Positions 33,050-43,119 of a DNA stretch of 64,000 bases are shown here, piece by piece; position 1 is the stretch's first letter, and every line of letters starts with the position of its first letter. Origin of the DNA: Macrolepiota albuminosa (Eukaryota; Basidiomycota; Agaricomycetes; Agaricales; Agaricaceae); assembly GCA_027475525.1 (NCBI GenBank), contig JAMWFC010000115.1:124001-188000 (forward strand), read 5' to 3'. The notes under the pieces were generated by a model that worked only from the letters and a program-made list of their open reading frames with translations, ran no database searches and had not been told where the DNA came from. A program made the translations under genes and the position numbers.

Positions 33050-36000
33050 ATGTCCTTACATTATCTCAAGGTTTTGCAAAGAAGAGCGACACGCTTTCAA
33101 GGATTTCAGAATCCAACCCATGACCGGAACATATCAATCTTGAATACCGCAATACAGACAATTACTCTTGTCAGTAACGCAGCACCTTTGCCGATAGTCA
33201 AGGGAACGTTGTCAGCTGTTGCAGGAATCCTCAGTATTGCCAAAGTAGAGCCATGGAACATGCTATCGAATTAAATCTTACATCTTCGTCAGAATACAAT
33301 CGCAAATCGTGATGACTTCAAGGAGATTGTCGAGACATGTCAGATGATCGGCCTTGTTATTTGGCGGGCTACCTCCCAAACCCCCGAACATCAGCTTGAC
33401 GACACCATCCGTCGTGCAATAATCGAGCTCAAAAGGTGGGACATTATCCCCTACTGTTGTTAGTCAATCACACCTCAAGTTCTGGACGTATTCAGCTCGA
33501 TGGATGCCATTCAAGATGCAGCGAAAGCAAAGGAAGGGAAGAATCTAGCGTCGAGGGTCTTTCACGTTACAATTAACCAGGAGACCATTGTAAAAATGAA
33601 GGATGAGTTGAATTATTTTCTAACCCTTTTCAACGTGAGTTAAGATTGTGTTAGTTGTTTCTTAACGGAATGTAATGAATTTATCCAGACTGAAGTTAAC
33701 ATGTCAACAAATATGAAACTTGACAAACTCCTGGCTGAGTTTCGTGCAGCAGTGAACTTAAATCCTCAGACGTATGCACCGACAAATGTCCATGAAGATT
33801 GGGCTCATTTATTTTGTAGGGATTCTGGGGAACCTGATGTGCTACCCAGTCGGCCGGTAGCCTTTTTCGGAAGGGACAATCTTGTCCAGAGTATCACTCA
33901 GTCTCTTCTCAATTGCCGCAAAGTTGCCCTCATTGGCCCGGGAGGCATCGGAAAAAGTACCATCGCTCGCGCTGTTCTCAACGACGAAACAATCGCCTCC
34001 AGGTTCCAAGGTCAAAGGTATTTTGTCCGGTTCGATGATATGGACGCTGGCCAGGTGAATTTCGGAACATTCCTTGACCGCATTGCAAGAACATTGGGAT
34101 TAGCAACTTCGGTCAATGCTCACAATCGAATATTAAAGGCGATTTCGGCATCGGACACACTCCTTGTCCTTGACAATGCTGAAACCTTCTTAGATGCCCC
34201 TGTCGATGCTGGACAAATTGCAAACGTCATTGATGACTTCGGTGCGAGGCTCAATATCGCCATCCTCATTACCACACGCACAACCGTACTGCCTCCAAAC
34301 CTTGACTGGGTTAGATTACAGGTCCCTGTGCTTGAAGAGAGAGCTGCGTGTGAAGCCTTTCAAGCATACTACCCTTCCATTGAAACATCAATTCTTACCA
34401 AACTACTCTCTGCCGTTGATTACCATCCTCTCTCAATCAATCTACTTGCGCAATCAGCGGTTCAGAACGAATGGTCCCCTCAACAGCTTCTTACTGCATG
34501 GGATTGTCAATGTGCAGCTTTACTCGAGGCTGGGGATGGAAAATCCCAAAGTCTTGCTATCACAATTGAGACGTCTCTCAACTCTCCCTCCTTTGCCAAA
34601 CTTGGTGATATGGTTTATCATCTCTTGCACCTCATTGCATTTCTTCCTCAAGGAATTAGCAATACATGTCTTGTTGCCATTTCCCCTGGGGTATCAAACA
34701 TTGAAGCATGCACAAATGCTTTGTGCAAGCAGTCCATTGCATATCGAAATGGTGACTTCATCACTCTTCTAGCTCCCATCCGCCTTTACATATTGGATCA
34801 CCATAAAAGAGATATCTCAATGAATCCAATGTTGAGAGGACTAAGGAGATATTATGCCACCCACCTTCAAAAGTCGCAAATTCTTCTTGCAGAAGATGTA
34901 AACATAGAACACGTCCTTAATCACTGGCTCCAGGACACTGGTGGGAATATCGAAACAATTTCTGATGTATTGCAAACTACAGACAATTTTTTGTATGTCC
35001 TCTACACATATCGACCACGCCCAGTTTCTCTGCACCCTGCTATAACCGCTTTGGATATGTGCAAAATCCATTTTACTGTGTCATCCATCTGTGTGGCAGT
35101 CCTGAATTTATTAAAACCTAGAGGGCTTATAAGCAAGTCGAATTGTCTACTTCACATTTTCATGCTTTTGCACCATGTTGGACAGTTGGAAGAAGCCAAA
35201 AATGTACAACAACAGGCACGGGCACTCGCTCTTGAAGCTAAAGATTGGGATCAGCTCATTTGGGTTGAATACATTGTTGCTGTATGTTATTTTAATCAAG
35301 GCAATCTTCAGATTGCAGAGAAATTACTTGCAACAGCTTTGAACAATTGTTCAGGCCTTTCTACCCTGTTCAGACTTCATCCAATAACAAGGGCCACAGT
35401 TGAATGTGACATAATTAAAATCAATATACTCAAAGGAAGGCCTGGTGCAATACAAAGCTACCTCAACTTTCTGTCTACCTACAAGCGAAAACTTAATCAA
35501 CTCGACCTCTCTTATGCAAATGTCATTGCAGGATATCTTGAACTCCATAATGGTCACTTAGACACTGCACAGAATTTTTTTGAAAAATTACAGACAAGCG
35601 ACAATGAGGATAACTTTTGGAGATTGCGAAGATCTCTTGTGCTGGCTGATCTTGCTGATCAACAAAGCAACTATGCAAGTTCAAATGCATTGCGGACAGA
35701 GTTGCTTGGATGGATGGAAGTCACACCAGATCCATGCCTAACAGCTTTTCTTGCTGTGTACTTGGCAAAAGAGGGGAATGTAGAGCAGGCTCAAGAATTG
35801 ATTATTTCTCTTTTTAAGCACAGTACCAAACATAACAATCCACATGCTCTATATCTGTATTACTCTGCTGGAATGGTTGAACTGACAAATAGGAACTTCA
35901 ATAAAGCTGAGGAGTACTTCCATGAAACAATTGAAATCAGTATATCCCTTGCAAGATTAATCATCCGTGCCCGCTCATATAGAGCACTTGGTAAGATTGC

Positions 36001-36199
36001 TATAGTCAGAGAAGACTTGTCAAGTGCAAAGGAACATTTCAAAACTACTACCGAGCTGTGCAAGATCATAGATCTTCCAAAAGAACGCCTGTATTTTGAC
36101 TATGCATGTTTTATCCCTGACAAAAGATTTGATGGATGGAATCTGTATCAAGAGGGTCATGTCATGTTCAGTCATGTTGGAGACAATGCTCAAGCATGA
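33050..36199 (+). CDS. NLR-like protein: helical N-terminus, NB-ARC, TPR-like repeats, about 995 aa
   Basis: Fungal NLRs act as intracellular sensors in non-self recognition and regulated cell death. Exons: 33050-33244, 33293-33435, 33496-33634 and 33689-36199, introns GT-AG, total 2988 bases in phase. Residues 1-163 form a helical N-terminal region (includes VSNAAPLPIVKGTLSAVAG). The nucleotide-binding domain has Walker A GPGGIGKST (about 242-250), Walker B TLLVLDNAE (about 316-324), sensor ILITTRT (351-357) and GLPL-like YHPLSINLLA (about 404-413). The C-terminal half has TPR-type helical pairs such as EEAKNVQQQARALALEAKDW. No frame breaks. The 3' splice of intron 2 was chosen because the nearer AG gives the wrong phase. 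Confidence 0.87.
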
Positions 36200-36805
36200 G
36201 ACCTGCTTCGAATTGAATCTTTATTTACACTTGAGTGCAATTGGCAATTAGCTTAATTACATCTCAAGTAGAACACAGACTTGTAAATTAAAACATAGCT
36301 GATGCACCAGGCATGGTTCTTATAGAGATAACAAGCATCTGCATCCTGATCAAAATGCTTGCATTCTGTAATCAATCATTCTTGAACACAACTGCAAAAT
36401 GACTTTTCATATGTTTAAACAATTATCCAATTACTCTGCTGCTGTAACAGTAACATACCCAATTGCAAGGCTACTTTTCATGGTTCTGGACAGGGTTGAG
36501 ATTGTCCCCACAATTATAAGATTTATGAATTGTGTTAGTATGGTTGTTATGCCAATCTGTATATGCTGACTCTTGGTCCATACCTTATTCATTGATTGCG
36601 ACTATGAAAGGTCCAGTGTAGAGACAAAATAACAGTAAGCTACAGGTAAGTAAATGTAGTTATTGGAAGTGTTGTAAGTGGTGCTCACCCTCAGTTGTTC
36701 AATAGAATAATGGACCGGTGAGTGTTTTCTTACCTCGGGTCTCGTTGCTGACTTTGGCGCAGTGCCTCCACTGCGCTCGCCGAACGGTCCCCTGCCTGTT
36801 CGAGG
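36200..36805. other. Downstream flank of the NLR gene
   Basis: AT-rich 3' flank without a gene; probably contains the 3' UTR and polyadenylation signals. Confidence 0.45.
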
Positions 36806-36905
36806 NNNNNNNNNNNNNNNNNNNNNNNNNNNNNNNNNNNNNNNNNNNNNNNNNNNNNNNNNNNNNNNNNNNNNNNNNNNNNNNNNNNNNNNNNNNNNNN
36901 NNNNN
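36806..36905. other. Assembly gap, exactly 100 N
   Basis: A run of 100 N is the conventional placeholder for a gap of unknown size. Frames crossing it are meaningless. Confidence 0.99.
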
Positions 36906-37569
36906 CACCCTCTTCCGCCCTTCCCCCTCTTTCTCCCCAGTGCCATCCTCTCCACTCCCCACACTACCTCACACGCCACCCCGTCCACCACATGCCCTTC
37001 CCCCTCTTTCTCCCCAGTGCCATCCTCTCCACTCCCCACACTACCTCACACGCCACCCCGTCCACCACATGCACCCCGCTTCCCTCCTCCCCCTGACCTG
37101 ACGTCCGACGTCTGCTACGTCCGCTGGGATACCAGCGGACACCCACGCTCCTCCCCTTCTCCCTTCCCCCTCTTTCTCCCCACCCCCATCCCTCTTCCGC
37201 CACCCCCCACGCTCTCCGAGACGCCACCCCATGCGGCGGACACCCACGCACCCCGTTTCCTTCTCTCCCACCCTGATGCCGGACGATGCCGGGGGTTGCC
37301 AACAGATTCCCGTGGATGCTGACGGATGCACAACGGATGCCGACGGATGCCAGCGGGTCACGATGGCTGCCGGCGAACTCTGACGGATGCCAGCTGATGG
37401 CCAGCTGATGGCTGCTGATGCCAACGCCCCTTTCAGGCCACGAAAACTCTTTTGGGAGGTATGCCACCCCCCTTCCACCTCAAAAAATCCATACGGGAAC
37501 CTGCGGAAACGTAGGTGGGCGTCCGTTCATTGTGTTATCTGACCTTTGAATCTATCCGTTAGTAACGGA
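36906..37569. repeat. Low-complexity C-rich and GGATGC-type repeat region
   Basis: C/T-rich tracts (36906-37230) grade into imperfect repeats of gatgccgacggatgcc (37260-37420). Long open frames here are compositional artefacts. Confidence 0.75.
36917..37070. repeat. 77-bp exact tandem duplication next to the gap (probable assembly artefact)
   Basis: Copies are 36917-36993 and 36994-37070, beginning 12 bases after the N run. Confidence 0.95.
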
Positions 37570-37678
37570 CCTGTGGTGCAACGGTTAAATGTGTGTTCCG
37601 TTGCTGGAGGCTTTCCCAAGGCCGGGGGTTCGATTCCCCCCCACAGGCATACGACGGGCAAGACGACGTTACCTTTTT
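37570..37678 (+). ncRNA. tRNA-like Pol III unit (tRNA or SINE head)
   Basis: A perfect 7-bp acceptor-like stem (CCTGTGG with CCACAGG, 37570-37647), an A-box-like TGGTGCAACGG, a canonical B box GGTTCGATTCC inside a GGGGG/CCCCC T-arm, and a T6 terminator at 37673-37678. The D and anticodon arms do not fold cleanly; a competing 7-bp hairpin GCAACGG/CCGTTGC fits better. I favour a tRNA-derived SINE head over a working tRNA. Confidence 0.45.
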
Positions 37679-38379
37679 TCTTGGTCCAACCAGACCCCGT
37701 GGACCTGCGTAGGCCTCTGTGGATGTCCGCTGGTGTCCTGTGCAGGCCTGGGAGGGCCCGCGTAGGTTTGAGTCCGTCGACGTACGTCTGCGTGGATGTC
37801 CGCTGGTGGCTTGCGTAGGCCTGCGTAGATTTTCAGGGCCCTTTCGTGGACGTACGCTGGCGTCAGGGGTGGGAAAAGGATGGAAGGGGAGACGCACAGC
37901 CTCGAGTTATTGCGGGGAGGAATGGAGAGGGGAGGGAAATGGGGAACCTCGAGGAGGGTTTATTCATGCCATGAAGTCCGCCAATGGAGGAGGTTTTCAC
38001 TCGTGTGCTGATGCCTGCCGGCGGCCGCTGAAGGGTTTATTCATGCCATGAAGTCCGCCAATGGAGGAGGTTTTCACTCGTGTGCTGATGCCTGCCGGCG
38101 GCCGCTGACGCACATTGACGTCTGCTAGTATCTGCTGGCATCCACCGGGCCTGCATGCGCATGTGTGTGCCCGCCTTTTATCGATCCACTGGACTGTGTC
38201 ATACAGCACATTGTGACATGTCCACGGCTCTGTATTCTACGGCACTGTGGGGACTGCTCCGCTCCAGTGTAGCGGACTCCGCTGGACACGTATGGTACGG
38301 CACAAAGCGGGCTCCCGTACAACGTATGACACGTACCGTTGTGATGTCTCTATGTGCTAAAGGAGTGCAGGGAAGACTG
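37679..38379. other. Low-complexity spacer, no gene
   Basis: Imperfect repeats of gtaggcctgcgtgg/gtccgctgg type (37690-37870) and cgctggac-type words (38230-38290). Contains a 77-bp duplication. Confidence 0.45.
37955..38108. repeat. 77-bp exact tandem duplication (probable assembly artefact)
   Basis: Copies are 37955-38031 and 38032-38108. Confidence 0.95.
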
Positions 38380-38790
38380 TGAGGAGAGAACTTGTACACA
38401 ATCATGCCAGGAATGTTAGCACAATGCCCAGAGGCAAACTCATAAGCTGCAGCCCAGTTGGCATTGGCTCCCATCAACACTGTATTCATGTGATACAAAT
38501 AGTAGGTGCAATAGCTGAGTGCTCCTTTAAAGCACAAGTTCATTCACTCAATATTGAGCAGCCTCTACTCCTTGACCTCCAAACTATCAGAGATTCTCCC
38601 TGAGAAATTATTTTCAGCCCTATAGCAAAGGGCTTGTTCTGCTTTGATGCAATCTGCCTTCTTCTTTGCTAGGCACTTATTGCATACAACATGTTGGAAA
38701 TGGTCAGCAACCATTTCTCCTTCCTCTCCTTTCTCCTCCTATTCCAAGCTTGACTTGCCATAGTTGCTCTCATTGGTTTTTTGGCCATCT
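38380..38790 (-). pseudogene. Diverged relic of the chromovirus C accessory ORF
   Basis: Matches about 50740-51150 at DNA and protein level: FKGALSYCTYYLYHMNTVLMGANAN here versus FRGALSHCTYYSYATNTVLMGADAN there (shown only as aligned fragments FKGALSYCTYY and FRGALSHCTYY). Same strand, many substitutions and a frameshift at the same junction region. This shows that the accessory ORF belongs to an element family and is older than this nest. Confidence 0.78.
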
Positions 38791-38832
38791 GTGGCCACCA
38801 GTACCAATGATGCATGTAATCCAACATTAGTG

Positions 38833-39092
38833 TGTTAGAATCTGAAAACCTAATGAGACCTAATAGAACACAGACACCATTAGTATCAATCTAATGGTAC
38901 GTAGTCAATATCAATATGTAAAATCTGTATCATAAATGACTGAGGGTGCCTGACTATGGGTGCAAATATATAACTTGTCCAGTCCTTTGTTTGTGCCATA
39001 ATAATGGTGATAATAGGATGTGATATCAGTGAGGGTGAACTGTGATAAGATAAAGTAGTGAGGCACGCTCACAGTGTCCTTTAATTCCAACA
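38833..39092 (-). repeat. 3' LTR of Copia A
   Basis: Minus-strand TGTTGGAATT...TTCTAACA; the polypurine tract AAGGAGGAG sits immediately upstream (39093-39101). Confidence 0.78.
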
Positions 39093-39308
39093 CTCCTCCT
39101 TATTATGGAGTATGCAACACAGGCTCCTCCTCATGTGAAATTGTCACTGCAGACCCATTAGTTCATGCAATTGAGTAAATTGCAGAGTTGGTAATGCTTT
39201 TGTAAATATATCTGCCATGTTATCTTTTGTATTGATGTAGCACATGTTGATTTCGTTCGAGGTGACATGTTCATGTAGAAAGTGGTACTTAATATTGACA
39301 TGTTTTAC

Positions 39309-41050
39309 TCATGAATGAAGGAGGGGGTCTTCTGATAAGTTGATAGCCAAATTATTATCACATAGTATTGTGGTTACTCCTCCTGAAAGTTGGCCTAGGG
39401 CTGTCATTACCATCCTCAACCGGATCCCCTCTTGCACTGCCTCAAATGCCACTATATATTCTGCCTTGCATGAAGATGCTGTGACCATCCATTGTTTTTG
39501 CATATACCAAGATATAAGGCTAGAACCAAGGGACCATGCATATCCTCTGACACTTTGACAAGTGTCCAAACAGTTTGCCTAGTCAGAGTCTGTAAATCCG
39601 ACTAGATGCACTGAAGAGCTGCCTCTCAAGCAAAGTTGTAAATCTTTTGTTTCTTTGAGGTACTGAACGACCTAAATTGCAGCATGCCAGTGCATGCTTG
39701 TATAGCAGTCTAGGTACTGGGTGAGTTGTTGTATGGCATATTGTATGTCAGGTCTCATTGATATAGCTAGCCATAACAGTCTGCCAACCAGGTTTCTGTA
39801 GAGTATTTTTGCAATTTTCTCAAGCTCTTCATTTGTACATTTAGATCTGTCTGCTTGTTGCAGCTTCAGCCCTGATTCTATTGGAACCAATAATGGTGAT
39901 GCGTCAGATTAGCCATATTGAGAGATTAGTTGGTTGATGAGAACTGCTTGAGAGAGAAAAATCTGTCTTCATTCCATTTCACTACCATGCCTACAATATG
40001 CTGTGGTGTGCCCAGATCTGATATTTTCTATACATTTCTTAACTGAAATGTTTATGTATGTCCTTTGTGCTAGCAATAGACAAAAAATTGTCTATATGCA
40101 CCCTGGTAATGACTGTCTCTTTATCAGTTTGTCGATAATACAGGCATCACTGCTAGCACTGAAAGATGTTTCTATTGGAAAAAGTGTCAAAGAAACATGT
40201 TATACCATTTTTCATGTGCCAATTTATAAAAGAAAAAGTATGTAAACAAAGCAAATTGCCTTTTTCTATCTGAAATTGGCACTTTGGAAATGATATAACA
40301 TGTTTCTTATACACTTTTTTCAATAGAAACATTTTTCAGTACCAGCAGTGCATGCCTCACATTTCAGTCAGAAGAAACTCATCGTCTTATTCCATAACTG
40401 CCCTGCCTGCTTCATTTCATAAATAGGCCTCAACAACTTACAAATCCATGTTTCCTTTCCTGCTTCTTTGAAACCTTTTGGCTGCTGCATTTAAATCTGT
40501 TTGTCTTCAGGTAGTATCCTGTTTAAGAATGCTGTTTTGATATCTACTTGAGTAGCGTTCCATCTCATCGTCACTGCCATGTAGAGGAGAATTTGCCACA
40601 ATTCTGCATGTGCTATAGGTGAGGTTGTCTTATCATAGTTCCATCTCTGCATCATTGTATAGTCTTGCAAGATGTGCTACGTTTTCCACCATGTGATATT
40701 TTCTCATTTGTCTCTCCTTATTGTGAACACAAATCGACTCCTAAAAATCTTCTGTCCAGATGGTATCTCTTCATAAGGAATCAACTTCCACACTTCCATG
40801 TCTCTTAGTAAATCAATCTCATCTTGGTATGAAGTTCTCTATTGGGGCTATTTTACTGACCTCTGAGCTTCCTCCAGCGACTTTGGTGTGTCAAGATCTG
40901 TCCTTGGATTATCACCTTCAGGCACATCACCAAGCATACTAAGTATCATCATCAGTTGATCAAGTCTGTCTGCATCCACACCTCCATCATTCTGTAGGTC
41001 CACCGCTGCTTGACATAGATTTTCCAACACTCTGCAACATTCTCTCTGTG
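39309..41050 (-). pseudogene. Copia A reverse transcriptase and RNase H, degraded
   Basis: Minus strand, in order: a linker (SLEEAQRSVK near 40850), RT N-terminal fragment VDIKTAFLN (motif A) near 40540 with MQQPKGF-like sequence after it, then NLVGRLLWLAISMRPDIQYA near 39770, and RNase H with SVRGYAWSLGS, KAEYIVAFEAVQEGI and TTILCDNNLAI near 39340-39540. The stretch between about 39900 and 40500 is badly decayed and the RT catalytic YVDD was not found. Non-functional. Confidence 0.8.
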
Positions 41051-41111
41051 CCTCTCTAATCCTCTCTGCAGATTCTTTGGACTCCTTTACAGCTTTTTCA
41101 ATTTGTGTCTC

Positions 41112-41831
41112 TGTCAGATTCTGCTGAGTCGGGGGCTTTCCAGGAAAGCAACGCCCTTATGAGGTGGACTTGATCTACAGATACTCAGGTGTCTGGAACT
41201 CCAGGGCTAGGACTCCGGGGTTCAAGACGTGGATGAGGGGTTCTCCCAGAGAAGGGGGCTTGATCTGGGGATTTTGGAATTAGAGGTTGTGAGCTGAGTA
41301 CAGGTCGAGTCAAGAACCGGGGGTTCTAAGATGAGACTAGGTTAATAAAGTGTAAGTCACAAAGTGCGTACCAAACTCAGAGCATGCAGTTATTCAAGCG
41401 TGCCAGTTGAAGTGTGTCAGTCAGTGCATACCAGTCAAGCAAAGGGCACGTAGCAATTCAAGTTAATATCAAGACTAGCAAATACAATGGGGAACTACGC
41501 TATAAGTACTATGGGGCCAGGTCCAGGTCCCAAGGGTTCCGGGGTGTCTGAGATAAATTCTGGGAGGGGGACTGTATACTGGAATTGCACATGTGAGGTG
41601 CGTGATCAATTGGCATGGAGAGAGTTGTGATGCGTGATGCGTGATAGCCTGGAAGTGGGCAGCATGATCTGATTGTTGATCATGGTTTGATGGCGGTTAA
41701 TTCTGGGGCCCGTGATGCAGGTTGCCAGGGTGCCAGATGATGGTGGGACGTGTTTGTGGGGTCAGAGAGAGGGTCCCGGATAGGGTTCCGGAGATGTCCC
41801 TGAGTGGACCCGGAGGGGAGGGGTCGTGACA
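41112..41831 (-). repeat. 3' LTR of Gypsy B
   Basis: 720 bp. It differs from the 769-bp partner by substitutions and two deletions (around the ctgggaggggg segment near 41560 and near 41745). Confidence 0.88.
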
Positions 41832-41845
41832 TCACCCCCCCTCAG
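41832..41845 (-). promoter_or_regulatory. Polypurine tract of Gypsy B
   Basis: The minus strand reads CTGAGGGGGGTGA directly before the 3' LTR; it primes plus-strand DNA synthesis in this class. Confidence 0.7.
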
Positions 41846-42159
41846 CGCTGAGACCCTCCAAGGCATGCATAGCCAGTGGAGCAGACCGGGGTCCAAGCAT
41901 GGGATCCGGCACATGACCCGACACATATTGAAAAAAAAATTTACCATTAAGCTCAATCATGTCACACACTCTGACACATTCTCTGACGCCTCTGCCCACA
42001 AACAAAGTTGTGTCTCTGGTAGTCTGGGAGGCCCAGAATGCTTGCTACTGGCACTGGCATGATTGAGAGCATGTGGCGGCCCTGGTACAACAATGTAAGT
42101 GGTCCCACACTATTTTGCTTGCCGCATCCGACTTCTCTTTTAGAACAATGAATCATTCC

Positions 42160-42784
42160 TACTCCGGAGGCCAGTCCCAGTCGCCTCTCAGAGCCTGCCT
42201 CCACAGTGGGCCCGAGTGGTCCTTCAGAGTCAGCCCCTGAGCCTGTCTCTGAGGCGAGGGTCACCTGGGGGGAGGTCGAGGCTGAGTGGGATGCCCTTTA
42301 GGCCAGGCTGGTGCAGGGAATATGGCTCCCAGAGCAGGCCCCTGCAGGTCAGGGACTCCTTGAGGCCCTGCAGCGGGATGTGGTGGTTATGTGTATGGCC
42401 GCCCTCAGTGAGTGTTTCCCTTGTGTTTCCCTTCCTCATTTTTGCCTATGCTGACGTTTCTAGGTTGGGCCTAGGAGCATTGCCTGCTCATGGACAGGAC
42501 AGCTGTGGCCTGTGGCACTCGCCTCGTTGCAGGAGGGGCAGCAGCTGGAGTGGACGACCCCTGAGACAGAGCAGGGTCTTGACTTGCTGGGAAGGTTAGT
42601 GGTGGTGCACTGGCAGAGGAATATACCTGCCCCGGATAGCTGGTTTGAGAGGGTGCTGGACAAGGATGAGTTGCTCCTATCATGGGATCAATTGGTGGAG
42701 GAGGTGCTGTGGGAGCATAGTCCAGAGGGGGTGGGAAAGGGGTCCCAGGGCTGGCCTAGGGAGGAAGGGAGCGAGGGTCGGTAA
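42160..42784 (+). pseudogene. Antisense spliced reading frame between Gypsy B pol and its 3' LTR
   Basis: Plus strand, opposite to gag-pol. Coding-like segments are PTPEASPSRLSEPAS, EARVTWGEVEAEWDAL, LVQGIWLPEQAPAGQ and LLEALQRDVVVM (about 42160-42410), then LWPVALASLQEGQQLEW, LLGRLVVVHWQRN and LLLSWDQLVEEVLWEHSPEG (42500-42740), ending at 42784. An intron-like gap (gtgagtg near 42409 to ttctag at 42463) lies between, and an upstream GT-AG intron (about 42091-42140) precedes. Exact phase could not be closed. Two stops (TGA for CGA, TAG for CAG) are C-to-T changes. Acidic, Trp/Leu-rich; family unknown. Confidence 0.5.
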
Positions 42785-43119
42785 TTCTGTCTTGTCTTTG
42801 TTTGTTTGTTGCTTCTTGTTCCAGTCCAGTACTATAGAATAGTGTAGTTATAGAAAAATGTATATAATTGGTCTTTTGGTCAGAAAAGTAGCGTAAGTAA
42901 TGTAGTGAAAAGCTGGGAATGGGTACCTTGCCCAGACTCTGGGTGCTACCATGGGAGGTAATTGGTAATTGTTGGTCTTGTTAAAGGTATTAGAAGGATA
43001 AAGTAGGGAGAGGAAGAGCAGAAAATATACGCAGGAGTTGAATTCCTATTAAGCCCAGAGGCAGGGATTACACCTACTACTGCCATCTGTAATTTCTGCG
43101 CCCAGAAGAATTGTTTTCC

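Noticed and set aside
36906..37480. Long open frames on both strands across and beside the N gap
   Set aside because: They are Pro/Arg/Gly-rich products of C-rich low-complexity sequence and unknown bases, with no family resemblance.
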